Source: Gemmatimonadota bacterium
GTDB lineage: Bacteria; Gemmatimonadota; Gemmatimonadetes; Gemmatimonadales; Gemmatimonadaceae
Direction of reading: 5' to 3'
NCBI GenBank assembly: GCA_021298835.1
Contig: JAJTHG010000055.1
Location: forward strand, 1 to 53,207
DNA length: 53,207 bases
Made by a program: the position numbers and the translations under genes. Shown one piece after another: positions 1-7,662 of this stretch. Every line of letters starts with the position of its first letter. Positions within the stretch are counted from its first letter, which is position 1. The notes below the pieces were generated by a model. That model saw only the letters and a list, made by a program, of their open reading frames with translations. It ran no database searches and was not told the origin of the DNA.

Positions 1-698
1 GCCAGCAGGGTCTGCGGTCGCGGTACGAACGGCGTGTCAACCACCGTCGCGGCCTCGAGCCGGTCAACGCGGAAGGTGCGCGCGGCACCGCGTCCGAGGT
101 CCCACGCCAGCACGTACCACGCCGGCCAGTTGATGAGGAGCACGTGCGGCTCGATTGTCCGCCGGTGCCGGCAGCCGTCCCCGCGCACGTACGAGATGTC
201 GAGCAGGCGGGCGTCGGCGAAGGCGGCCTGCAGCGCGCGCATGGCTCCATGGGCCGGGGCGGCGTAGGACTCGGCGACCGCCCTGGACGCCGGTGCCCCG
301 ACGACGACGCGTTCGCGAAGCGGCGCGAGCCGGCGCCGCTCGCCCTGCGGGAAGGCATCCACCAGCCGACGCCGCGCACGGCCCAGGTCGTCCGCGAAGA
401 CGGGCAGCCCAAGGCGATCGGCGACCGCGAGCGCCACCAGCGCGGCGAGCGCCTCCTCGCGCGCGAGGAGGACGCGCCCCAGCCCCCACCGCGGTGCGAG
501 CCGCAGGCCACCACCGCGACCGCGCGAGGCCTCGACGGGATAGCCCCGGGTCCGCAGCGCCTCGAGGTCGCGGAAGATGGTGCGGATGCCGGTGCCGAAC
601 TCTTCCGCGAGAGCGCGCGCCGTCACCCCCGGCTGGTCCGCGAGCCGACGGAGCACGAGATCCCGGCGGTCGTCACGGTCGCGCGGGCGGGCAGCCAT
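1..698 (-). CDS. WYL-domain helix-turn-helix transcriptional regulator, 3' end outside the window
   Basis: The frame is open from ATG at 698 down to base 1, so the C-terminus is missing. The N-terminus is a winged HTH of the DeoR/YafY type (residues about 10-65, with RDLVLRRLADQPGVTARAL and TIFRDLEALRTRGYPVEA). It is followed by a WYL-like region with DISYVRGDG, EPHVLLINWPAWYVLAWD and FRVDRLEAA, the expected ligand-sensing fold. Members of this family are usually repressors or activators of adjacent genes. This one diverges from the small dimeric-barrel gene at 769, which makes that gene the obvious candidate target. A TATTTG hexamer lies 6 nt upstream of the ATG, so the mRNA may be leaderless. 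The ligand is unknown. Confidence 0.88.
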   Translation of the reverse strand, partial: MAARPRDRDDRRDLVLRRLADQPGVTARALAEEFGTGIRTIFRDLEALRTRGYPVEASRGRGGGLRLAPRWGLGRVLLAREEALAALVALAVADRLGLPVFADDLGRARRRLVDAFPQGERRRLAPLRERVVVGAPASRAVAESYAAPAHGAMRALQAAFADARLLDISYVRGDGCRHRRTIEPHVLLINWPAWYVLAWDLGRGAARTFRVDRLEAATVVDTPFVPRPQTLL

Positions 699-704
699 GG
701 GAAA

Positions 705-710
705 CAAATA
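705..710 (-). promoter_or_regulatory. candidate -10 element of the WYL regulator (leaderless start)
   Basis: TATTTG on the minus strand, 6 nt before the ATG at 698. The spacing matches the other start-proximal hexamers in this window. No good -35 was seen. Confidence 0.4.
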
Positions 711-768
711 TGCCACGTTGCGACATGTTCGGGGCTAGCCTACCTGCTCCTTCAACCGGAGCCCCACC

Positions 769-1092
769 ATGCCCGACCGCGCCACGCTTCTCGAGTGGAC
801 CCCCTTCCGCGCCGCCCCCGGCGTCTCCGATACCCACCTGCTCGCCGCCGCCGATCGGCTCACGCGCGAGTTCCTGGCCCCGCTCCCGGGATACGTGCGC
901 CGTTTCCTGCTGCGGCAGGATGACGGCAGCTACGTGGACTGCATCGCCTGGCGATCAGCCAAGGACCACGCGGTCGCGATGGAGACGGCGATGACGCACC
1001 CGGCGGCGCAGGACTTCTTCGCCTGCCTCGAGGACCCGGAGGCCGCCGGCGCCGCCATGCGGCACTTCACCATCGCCGCGGACTGGACATGA
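769..1092 (+). CDS. small dimeric alpha-beta barrel protein (ABM-like)
   Basis: A 107-aa protein with no signal peptide. The pattern resembles the antibiotic-biosynthesis-monooxygenase/ferredoxin-like fold: an initial strand (LEWTPFRAAPGVSD), a long helix (LLAAADRLTREFLAPLPGY), a central strand pair around RRFLLRQDDGSYVDCIAW, and an end helix with MTHPAAQDFFACLED. ATG 769 is preceded by CGGAG at 7-8 nt. The gene diverges from the WYL regulator at 698, and such small barrels are often the neighbour target of YafY-type regulators. The substrate cannot be inferred. Confidence 0.7.
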   Translation: MPDRATLLEWTPFRAAPGVSDTHLLAAADRLTREFLAPLPGYVRRFLLRQDDGSYVDCIAWRSAKDHAVAMETAMTHPAAQDFFACLEDPEAAGAAMRHFTIAADWT

Positions 1093-1120
1093 GCTCCCCG
1101 CGCGTTCAGCGTCGAGGGAC

Positions 1121-1384
1121 ATGATTCATGTCCGATTCCGTGCCGCCCTCTGGCGACATGCCGGAACGGGCGGATGGCACTTCGTGACCGTGCCACCGCG
1201 CTGCGCGCCCACGCATCACCTCGCGTGGGGGCGCGCGCCCGTCACCGCGACCGCGAACGGCGTCACGTGGAAGACCTCGACGTGGCGCGGCCGGGATGGC
1301 CGGGTGCTCCTGCCGCTGCCCAAGCGCGTGCGCGGTGACCTGCGGGCGGGCGACCGGGTGACGGTGTCGCTGACGTTCGCGTGA
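1121..1384 (+). CDS. DUF1905 domain protein
   Basis: An 87-aa protein matching the DUF1905 signature: an opening strand with LWRHAGTGGWHFVTVP, then WGRAPVTATANGVTWKTS and a closing VLLPLPKRVRGDLRAGDRV. The family forms a small beta-barrel of unknown function, often found alone or fused to YdeI-type domains. The segment between the two halves is shorter than usual, with about 10 residues in place of the normal helix. ATG 1121 follows a GAGGG at close spacing, 28 nt after the previous stop, so it is probably cotranscribed with the barrel gene. Confidence 0.75.
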   Translation: MIHVRFRAALWRHAGTGGWHFVTVPPRCAPTHHLAWGRAPVTATANGVTWKTSTWRGRDGRVLLPLPKRVRGDLRAGDRVTVSLTFA

Positions 1385-1397
1385 CGCGGACCCGCGG

Positions 1398-2951
1398 CTA
1401 CGCGAACTCCAGCGCCGGATCGTCCACTCGCTTGAACCGCAGCGTCACGAGGTCCTTGAGATAGTGCTGGTCGAGCTTCCATGGTGCGCGCGTCCCCTGC
1501 ACCGGCAGCGTCGGCAGCGCGCGCTGCACGTAGCCCGACGAGAAGTCGAGCGCCGGCGCCTCGCCCACGCGTGGATCGCGCCGCGGCGTCACCTGCCGGT
1601 ACCGGTGCCGGCGCATGTGCGCCAGGATCCGGCACACATGCTCCGCCACCAGGTCGCACTTGAGCGTCCACGAGGCATTCGTGTAGCCGAACGCCGAGGC
1701 GAGGTTGGGGACGCCGGTCACCATCATCCCCTTGTACGCCATCGTCGTCGGCAGCGCCACGACGGTGCCGTCCACTACCAGGGTCACGCCGGCGAGGATC
1801 TTCATCGCGAGCCCGGTCGCGGTCACGATGACATCGGCGTCGAGCCGCGCCCCCGACTCGAGCACCACCCCGCTCGCATCGAAGCGCGCGATGCGGTCGG
1901 TGACGATCGACGCCCGCCCGTCGCGCAGCACCCGGAAGAGGTCGCCGTCGGGAACGATGCAGAGCCGCTCGTCCCACGGGGGGTAGCGCGGCGCGAAGTG
2001 CGGCTCGAGCGGAAACGCGGGCCCCAGCGCTGCTCGCTGCTTGTCGCGCAGCCCCCTGGCGAAGTGCCGCGGCGCCCGGCGCGCCATCGCGTAGTAGAAC
2101 ATGCTCCGGGCGATGTTCTTCCAGCGCACGGCGGCATACGCCACGCGCAAAGGCAGCACCGTGCGCAGCACGTCGGCGATCGCATCGCGCGAGGGTTGTT
2201 CGGCGATGTACGTCGGCGAGCGCTGAAGCATGGTCACGTGCGCCGCGGCGCCGGCGCCGCTGGCCATCGCCGGCACGAGCGTCACCGCCGTCGCACCGCT
2301 CCCGATCACCACGACGCGCTTCCCGGCGTAGTCGAGGTCCGCCGGCCACTGCTGCGGATGCACCAGCGTCCCGCGGTAGTCGCCCACGCCCGGCCAGTCC
2401 GGCGTGTAGCCGGCGGCGTAGTCGTAGTATCCGGTGCAGGTGTACAGGAAGCCGCACGTCATCGTCGCCGTTGCCCGCGTCGGCCCGACTTCCAGGTGCA
2501 CCGTCCACCGGGCGTCGGCCGACGACCATTCGGCGCGCACCAGCCGCTGCCCGAGGCGGATCTTGCGGTCGAGGCCCGCCTCTCGCGCCGTGTCCTCGAT
2601 GTACGACCTGATCGACGGCCCGTCGGCGATCGCCTTGCCCTCGCGCCACGGGCGGAAGCGGTAGCCGAGCGTGTACATGTCCGAATCGGATCGGATGCCG
2701 GGATACCGGAACAGGTCCCACGTGCCGCCGATCGCGTCGCGCGCCTCGATGATCGCGATCGTCGCCCACGGGCAGCGGTCCTGCAGGTGCCACGCGGCAC
2801 CGATGCCCGAAAGCCCCGCGCCCACGACGAGCACGTCCACGTGCTCCTGCGCGCCGGGCACCGCCGCAGGGCCCGAGTCCCGCGCTTGGACGGCCCGATC
2901 CCCCGACCCGGCGGGGGCGTGGCTCGACGTCGGCGTTCGGCTGGCGACCAT
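1398..2951 (-). CDS. FAD-dependent Baeyer-Villiger-type monooxygenase, EthA-like
   Basis: A 517-aa flavoprotein monooxygenase. The first Rossmann motif VVGAGLSGIGAAWHL is at residues about 42-56, followed by the family hallmark GTWDLFRYPGIRSDSDMYT. The BVMO fingerprint appears as YRGTLVHPQQWP (Tyr replaces the usual Phe). The NADPH-binding motif VVVIGSGATAVTL and the late VIVTATGLAM are also present. Closest in style to mycobacterial EthA/MymA enzymes, which oxygenate ketones or thioamides using NADPH. The frame stays open to 3017, but the divergent amylase starts at 3034. ATG 2951 leaves room for promoters, and the extra upstream residues do not look like family sequence. The substrate is unknown. 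Confidence 0.9.
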   Translation of the reverse strand: MVASRTPTSSHAPAGSGDRAVQARDSGPAAVPGAQEHVDVLVVGAGLSGIGAAWHLQDRCPWATIAIIEARDAIGGTWDLFRYPGIRSDSDMYTLGYRFRPWREGKAIADGPSIRSYIEDTAREAGLDRKIRLGQRLVRAEWSSADARWTVHLEVGPTRATATMTCGFLYTCTGYYDYAAGYTPDWPGVGDYRGTLVHPQQWPADLDYAGKRVVVIGSGATAVTLVPAMASGAGAAAHVTMLQRSPTYIAEQPSRDAIADVLRTVLPLRVAYAAVRWKNIARSMFYYAMARRAPRHFARGLRDKQRAALGPAFPLEPHFAPRYPPWDERLCIVPDGDLFRVLRDGRASIVTDRIARFDASGVVLESGARLDADVIVTATGLAMKILAGVTLVVDGTVVALPTTMAYKGMMVTGVPNLASAFGYTNASWTLKCDLVAEHVCRILAHMRRHRYRQVTPRRDPRVGEAPALDFSSGYVQRALPTLPVQGTRAPWKLDQHYLKDLVTLRFKRVDDPALEFA

Positions 2952-3021
2952 GGGCGTAACGTCGCGCTGGGCGCCCCAATTCACAATGCAGAACCCGCCT
3001 GTCATGCCGCGGTGCACGCCC

Positions 3022-3027
3022 TATCTT
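3022..3027 (+). promoter_or_regulatory. -10 element of the amylase gene (leaderless start)
   Basis: TATCTT, 6 nt upstream of ATG 3034. A weak CTGTCA lies 17 nt further upstream. One of the clearest cases of the start-proximal -10 pattern. Confidence 0.5.
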
Positions 3028-3033
3028 CGGCGC

Positions 3034-5205
3034 ATGTTCCCGCTCCGCCTGCTCGTCGCCTCCGGCCTGCTCGCCGGCACCACCGCGTGCAGCGAGTCGG
3101 CCCCCGCGCCGATCGTCGCCCCGCCGGTCACACTCGACACGACGGGCGTGCCGTTCGTGTTCACGCCACCGGCCGGGGCTCCCGCCGTCGGCAGCGTCGC
3201 CCTCGCCGGTTCCTTCAACGGCTGGAGCACCACGGCCAATCCGATGGTCCGCCGGCCCGATGGCACCTGGCGCGCATGGGTGACGCTCCCGGAGGCGCTC
3301 TACGAGTTCAAGTTCCACATCAACGGTGCGTGGCCGGCCGACATGTGCTTCGATCGCACCTGGGGCGACCCGGCGCGGCAGTATCGGCTGGTGGACACCA
3401 CCACGACGTGCGTGGACGACGGCAATGGCGGGCGGAACGCGGTGCGCGCCGTCGGCGCCGCCGGCACCGAGCTCGCCTTCTCGCACTCGCCGACGTCGCC
3501 GGCCCTCCTCTCCGAGGCGGGAGGCCTGCTTTCGGTGCGCTTCCGCGCCAACGTCGGGCGCGTGCGCAGCGCGACCCTGCGCGCCGGCGCCACGAGCGTG
3601 CCGATGCACCGCCAGCTCGTCTCGCGGCTGCTGGAGACCTGGCGCGGCACGCTCCCCGCGACGGTGGCGACCTACAGCATTGACGTCGAGACGCCGGGCG
3701 GTACGCAGACCTTCGGCCCCTACACCGCGCCCGGCGCGCGCTTCCGCGCCGTCCCGTGGGTGGGGGGCGGCGTCGGCTACCAGATCTTCCCCGACCGCTT
3801 CGCCAACGGGGACCCGCGCAACGACTCGCTGGCGCTGTCCTCGACGGAGCATGACATGATGCCCGCGGCGTCGCGCGGCGCGCCACCGGTGATCACGTCG
3901 CAATGGGACGGCCCGGTGACCGACCGCCACTGCTGCCACCAGTACTTCGGCGGCGACCTGCAGGGGGTGATCGACCGGCTCGACCACCTGCAGTCGCTCG
4001 GCGTGACGCTGCTCTACTTCAACCCGATCTTCGTCGCCGGCTCCGCCCACGGCTACGACACGTGGGACTACCGCCGGGTGGATCCCGTCTTCGGCGACAC
4101 CACGACGCTGCGCGCGCTGCTCACCGCCGCGCAGGCGCGCGGGATGCGGATCATGTGGGACTTCGTGCCCAATCACGTGGGCGTCGGGCACCCCGAGTTC
4201 CGCGACGCCGCCACCCGCGGCACCGCGAGCCCGTTCTGGCCGTGGTTCACCTTCAAGGTGCCGCCGGGGCAGGTGCAGATCGGCAACGGCACGCACTACG
4301 AGGCCTTCTGGGGCTTCGGCTCGATGCCCAAGCTCGACACGCGCGTCGCGGCCGTGCGCGAGCACCTGCTCGGTGCCGTGCGGCAGTGGACGACCTTCGG
4401 CCTGCAGGGCATCCGCGTGGACGTGCCGAACGAACTGTGGAACGCCGCCGAGTTCTTCCGCGAGTTCCGCCAGGTGGCCAAGGGCATCGCGCCGGAGACG
4501 TACCTCGTCGGCGAGATCTGGCAGCGCAACGCGAGCTGGCTCCAGGGCGACCAGTTCGACGCACTCATGAACTACGCCATCGGGCAGGACGTCATCGAGC
4601 GCTTCGTCATGGGCCGCGCCTCGGCCGGCACGGCGCTCTCGGCGATGGCCCAGCTGTACGCGGAGTATCCCGAGGCCTCGGCGGCGATGCAGTTCAACGT
4701 CATCTCGACGCACGACAACGCGCGGCTGCTCACCAAGATGGGCGGCGGCGAGCTGGGGGCCACGGCACCGGCCGAAGCCCACGCGCGGCAGCGGCTGGCG
4801 AGCGCGATGCTCTACGCGCTGCCCGGCATTCCCGTCACCTTCCAGGGCGACGAGTGTGCGCAGCTCGGCGGCACCGGCGGGCGCGAGGAGAACCGGTATC
4901 CGGTGCAGTGGTCGCGCTGCGATGCCGCGACGCTCGCCCACTACCGCCTGCTCGGCCGGCTGCGGCGCGAGGTGCCGGCGCTGCAGTCGTCGGCGATCCG
5001 GCTGCGGCCGGCGGAGGGCACGGTGCTCTCTTGGCTGCGCGGCGAGCCGGGCACCGGGGAGGTGCTCATGGTCTTCAACGCCGGCACCGGTCCGGCCACC
5101 ACGGCGCTGCCGCCGGGCACGTGGACCGACCTCGCCACCAGCGCACCCGAAACGGGCGCGCTCAACGTGCCGGCGGTCGGCTGGCGGTGGCTGCGCAGGA
5201 ACTGA
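3034..5205 (+). CDS. secreted GH13 alpha-amylase/neopullulanase-type lipoprotein
   Basis: A 723-aa protein. The N-terminus LLVASGLLAGTTACSES is a lipoprotein signal with Cys about 20. An Ig-like starch-binding E-set domain (VALAGSFNGWSTTANPM) and a second N-terminal beta domain come before the TIM barrel, which starts near VGYQIFPDRFANGDP. The GH13 conserved regions are intact: DFVPNH, nucleophile Asp463 in GIRVD, acid Glu494 in YLVGEIW, and Asp561 in ISTHDNAR. A short C-terminal beta domain ends the protein. Known role: hydrolysis of alpha-1,4 glucans, here on the cell surface or in the periplasm. ATG 3034 was chosen over upstream ATGs because the signal peptide starts there and TATCTT lies 6 nt before it. 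The gene converges on the arsenic operon. Confidence 0.92.
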   Translation: MFPLRLLVASGLLAGTTACSESAPAPIVAPPVTLDTTGVPFVFTPPAGAPAVGSVALAGSFNGWSTTANPMVRRPDGTWRAWVTLPEALYEFKFHINGAWPADMCFDRTWGDPARQYRLVDTTTTCVDDGNGGRNAVRAVGAAGTELAFSHSPTSPALLSEAGGLLSVRFRANVGRVRSATLRAGATSVPMHRQLVSRLLETWRGTLPATVATYSIDVETPGGTQTFGPYTAPGARFRAVPWVGGGVGYQIFPDRFANGDPRNDSLALSSTEHDMMPAASRGAPPVITSQWDGPVTDRHCCHQYFGGDLQGVIDRLDHLQSLGVTLLYFNPIFVAGSAHGYDTWDYRRVDPVFGDTTTLRALLTAAQARGMRIMWDFVPNHVGVGHPEFRDAATRGTASPFWPWFTFKVPPGQVQIGNGTHYEAFWGFGSMPKLDTRVAAVREHLLGAVRQWTTFGLQGIRVDVPNELWNAAEFFREFRQVAKGIAPETYLVGEIWQRNASWLQGDQFDALMNYAIGQDVIERFVMGRASAGTALSAMAQLYAEYPEASAAMQFNVISTHDNARLLTKMGGGELGATAPAEAHARQRLASAMLYALPGIPVTFQGDECAQLGGTGGREENRYPVQWSRCDAATLAHYRLLGRLRREVPALQSSAIRLRPAEGTVLSWLRGEPGTGEVLMVFNAGTGPATTALPPGTWTDLATSAPETGALNVPAVGWRWLRRN

Positions 5206-5233
5206 GCCGACCGCTGCGCGCCGGCGTCCGACG

Positions 5234-5722
5234 TCAGGCCCGGGCGGCCTCGTGAATCGCGGCCGCCCGGCGCGCGATCTCCTCCGGAGCCAACGTCTCG
5301 AGCGGGATCGCCAGCAGGGCGTCCACGCGGCGCGCTACCTCGGCGAAGGTGTCGGCGAAGGCGGCGCGTGCCGATGCGGGATCCGTGTGCTCCGCCGGAT
5401 CCGGTAGTCCCCAGTGCACCTGGGCCGCCGCGCCCGGGAAGAACGGACAGGCGTCGCGCGCGTTGTCGCAGACGGTGATCACGAGGTCGAAGTGCTCGCC
5501 CGCGACATCGTCAATGGACTTCGGCGTCCGACCCTCCCACGCGATACCCTTCGCCGCGAGCACCTCGACCGCGTAGGGATTCACGCGGGGCGCGGGTCGC
5601 GAGCCGGCGCTGGCGGCGGCGATCCGGCCTGCGCCGCGGTGCGCGAGCAGCGCCTCGGCAATCTGGCTGCGGGCCGAGTTGCCGGTGCACAGCACCAGCA
5701 CCCGGAACGGGACGGTGCTCAT
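5234..5722 (-). CDS. arsC: arsenate reductase, low-molecular-weight phosphatase type
   Basis: A 162-aa protein of the LMW-phosphotyrosine-phosphatase fold that reduces arsenate to arsenite. The P-loop CTGNSARSQIAEALL begins at Cys12. The redox pair sits in CDNARDACPFFPG, as in thioredoxin-coupled ArsC, and the WGLPDP loop carries the general-acid Asp. Last gene of the arsR-arsMN-arsC operon; its ATG overlaps the previous stop (ATGA). No arsenite efflux gene follows, so in this operon the arsenite produced can only be handed to the upstream methyltransferase. The C-terminal helix is a little longer than usual. The gene ends 28 bp from the convergent amylase gene. Confidence 0.93.
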   Translation of the reverse strand: MSTVPFRVLVLCTGNSARSQIAEALLAHRGAGRIAAASAGSRPAPRVNPYAVEVLAAKGIAWEGRTPKSIDDVAGEHFDLVITVCDNARDACPFFPGAAAQVHWGLPDPAEHTDPASARAAFADTFAEVARRVDALLAIPLETLAPEEIARRAAAIHEAARA

Positions 5723-7104
5723 GCGGCACCTCCGCGGGCGCGGTGCATCACCACCGCCGAGTCCGGGCAGAGCTCGCGGAACTCGGCCGTGCCCCGCACG
5801 CCCGGCGGCGCGGCGTCGCGCGCGATCGGCGCGAAGCCGAATCGCGGGAACCAGGTGCCGGCGGTGGTCGTGAGGAGGTAGGTCGCCGCGAGTCCGTTCG
5901 CGTCCGCCCGGGTCAGCAGGCGGGTGACGAGCCGCTCGCCGACGCCCCGGCCGCGCCACGCCGCATCCACCACGACGGACCGCACGAGCGCGGCGTCACC
6001 GCACGGCTCGAGGGCCGCCGCGCCGACGACGCGGCCCCGATGCTCCGCCACCAGCGCCGAGGCGAGCGCGTCCGCCACGCCGTGTACCGGAAGGTCGTTC
6101 GCCGCGAGCAGCGCCTCGATGGCCGGCAGGTCCGACGATCGCGCCGCACGCACGGTCGGCGCGTCGGCCGCGGGCTTTCTGGCCCGCACGAACCCGCTCA
6201 TGATCGTGCCGGCCATCCGGTCGGCAAGGGCCGGGTCGAGCCCGGTGCCGGCGATCAGCGCCAGCGCGTCGTCGCGCGTGTATTCGCGCGTGGGTTCGAT
6301 GCTCGGCGCGTCGAAGCCCACGGCCGAGAGCAGGGCGAGGAACTCGGACTCCTCGAGGGCCCCCGCGACGCAGCCGGTCCACATGGGCATCGAGCGGCGC
6401 ACGTCCTCGGGCAGCCCGTCGCGCAGGATCACGTCGCTGACGGCGAACCGCCCCCCCGGGCGAAGCACGCGGAAGGCCTCGGCGAGCACGCGCGGCTTGT
6501 CCCCCGAGAGGTTGATCACGCAATTCGAGATGACGACGTCCACCGACGCATCGGGGAGCGGGATCGCCTCGATGTGACCCTTCAGGAACTCGACGTTCGT
6601 GGCGCCGGCGGCCGCCTGATTCGCCCGCGCCAGCGCCAGCATCTCGTCCGTCATGTCGAGGCCGTAGGCCTTGCCGGTGGGGCCGACCCGCCGGGCCGAG
6701 AGGAGGACGTCGATGCCCCCACCGGCACCGAGATCGAGTACGATCTCGCCGGGAGCGAGTTCCGCGAGCGCCGTGGGATTGCCGCAGCCGAGCGAGGCCA
6801 GCAGGGCGCCGGCCGGGAGCCCTGCCGTTTCGCCCTGCTCGTACAGGTCGGCCGTGATCGGATCCCACGTCTCGCCGGCGTCGCCGCAGCAGCCGCTGGA
6901 GGCACCGGCCGGGGCGCACGCGGCGGCACTCGCGTCGCCGACGCGGCCCGCCACGGCGCCGTAGCGATCGCGCACGGAAGCGCGCAGGGCATCGAGCGAT
7001 AGCGCGCCGGGCGCCGGTGGGGGCGACTGGCCGGCCAGCGGCAGCGAACGGGAGGTCATCGGGAACAGGTCCTCGGGATCGGAGACACGTACGGGGTGGC
7101 GCAC
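5719..7104 (-). CDS. arsM: arsenite methyltransferase fused to an ArsN-type N-acetyltransferase
   Basis: A 461-aa fusion. Residues about 40-310 are an ArsM As(III) S-adenosylmethionine methyltransferase, with SAM motif [15 protein letters not shown] (123-137) and Cys at 72/73, 107 (GCGNP), 195 (NCVINLS) and 245 (TGCVAGA). These correspond to the family's arsenic-binding cysteines. Residues about 316-461 are a GNAT with acetyl-CoA loop [10 protein letters not shown] and [12 protein letters not shown], resembling ArsN proteins from arsenic operons. GTG 7104 lies 1 nt after the arsR stop. An alternative start is ATG 7059 (residue 16), preceded by GAGGA at 10 nt. The fusion suggests methylation and acetyl transfer act on one arsenical, but the acetyl acceptor is inferred only. 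Confidence 0.9.
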   Translation of the reverse strand: MRHPVRVSDPEDLFPMTSRSLPLAGQSPPPAPGALSLDALRASVRDRYGAVAGRVGDASAAACAPAGASSGCCGDAGETWDPITADLYEQGETAGLPAGALLASLGCGNPTALAELAPGEIVLDLGAGGGIDVLLSARRVGPTGKAYGLDMTDEMLALARANQAAAGATNVEFLKGHIEAIPLPDASVDVVISNCVINLSGDKPRVLAEAFRVLRPGGRFAVSDVILRDGLPEDVRRSMPMWTGCVAGALEESEFLALLSAVGFDAPSIEPTREYTRDDALALIAGTGLDPALADRMAGTIMSGFVRARKPAADAPTVRAARSSDLPAIEALLAANDLPVHGVADALASALVAEHRGRVVGAAALEPCGDAALVRSVVVDAAWRGRGVGERLVTRLLTRADANGLAATYLLTTTAGTWFPRFGFAPIARDAAPPGVRGTAEFRELCPDSAVVMHRARGGAA

Positions 7105-7105
7105 A

Positions 7106-7453
7106 TCAGCCGCAGCACAGGCCCGTCCGGCGGATCGGCAACGCCGCGTCGCGCGGCTCGAGGGCGATCACGACGTCGTGCACCTGCGCGACGGCCTGCG
7201 GGACGATGCGGTAGTACGACCAGCGTCCCTCGCGCCGGTCGTCCACCAGCCCCGCTTCGCGCAGGACGCGCAGGTGGAACGAGAGGCGCGACTGCGCCGC
7301 GTCGAGCGCATCCTGCAGGTCGCACACGCAGCGCTCGCCATCGCGCAGCATGTCGAGGATGGCCAGCCGCGTGGGGTCGGAGAGCGCATGGAACAGGACC
7401 GCCGCGCGCGCACGGTCGAGGCGGGGACGGGCAGAGACGGACGCGGGGGACAC
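7106..7453 (-). CDS. arsR: ArsR/SmtB-family arsenic-responsive repressor
   Basis: A 115-aa winged-helix repressor. The metal site is the classic CVCDL motif in GERCVCDLQDAL, followed by recognition helix QSRLSFHLRVLREAGLV and wing RREGRWSYYRI. The C-terminus ends GLCCG, which may add thiol ligands. The frame is open to 7639, but the upstream part is low-complexity (Gly-Gln-Gly-Arg repeats) and runs across the operator. GTG 7453, 8 nt after a TACATT -10, gives a normal-length ArsR and is chosen here. First gene of the arsR-arsMN-arsC operon. It should derepress on binding As(III) or Sb(III). Confidence 0.88.
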   Translation of the reverse strand: MSPASVSARPRLDRARAAVLFHALSDPTRLAILDMLRDGERCVCDLQDALDAAQSRLSFHLRVLREAGLVDDRREGRWSYYRIVPQAVAQVHDVVIALEPRDAALPIRRTGLCCG

Positions 7454-7461
7454 GCGAGGAG

Positions 7462-7490
7462 AATGTATCAACGTTTCTTGATGCGCAAGG
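7462..7490 (-). promoter_or_regulatory. arsR promoter with ArsR operator
   Basis: The inverted repeat ATCAA-N6-TTGAT (7467-7482) matches the usual ArsR box. It lies directly upstream of and overlaps a minus-strand -10 TACATT (7467-7462), which is 8 nt from GTG 7453. A weak CTTGCG -35 lies 16 bp upstream. Repressor bound here would block RNA polymerase, so autoregulation is very likely. Confidence 0.75.
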
Positions 7491-7546
7491 GAGCGCCGGG
7501 GTGCCATGTGCTGCCGCCCGGCGCCCGCGTCGCACAGATTCCGCCC

Positions 7547-7633
7547 ATGCGTTCCGCCCTGACCGCCCTCGCGCCGCTCACGGCCCTGGCCCCCGCGTCG
7601 CTCGCGGCCCTGGCCCCCGCGCCCGTCGCATGA
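7547..7633 (+). CDS. possible 28-aa hydrophobic peptide
   Basis: An ATG 6 nt after CAGATT opens a 28-codon frame rich in Ala, Leu and Pro that resembles a bare signal peptide, ending at TGA 7631-7633. The sequence is built from an imperfect repeat (TALAP and AALAP units). Only the promoter-like spacing supports it; it may be meaningless. Confidence 0.15.
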   Translation: MRSALTALAPLTALAPASLAALAPAPVA

Positions 7634-7650
7634 TCGCACGTCCCCGTCGG

Positions 7651-7656
7651 TAACTT
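7651..7656 (+). promoter_or_regulatory. -10 element of the alpha/beta hydrolase gene
   Basis: TAACTT, 6 nt upstream of GTG 7663. Confidence 0.45.
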
Positions 7657-7662
7657 CGCGCC

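Noticed and set aside
1216..4941. A 1241-codon open frame on the minus strand
   Set aside because: Arg/Pro/His-rich antisense frame across the monooxygenase and amylase genes. No domain or codon-position bias, typical of high-GC shadow frames.
7100..7640. Gly-Gln-Gly-Arg-rich N-terminal extension of ArsR
   Set aside because: It lies across the operator and promoter and arises from a repeated noncoding stretch.
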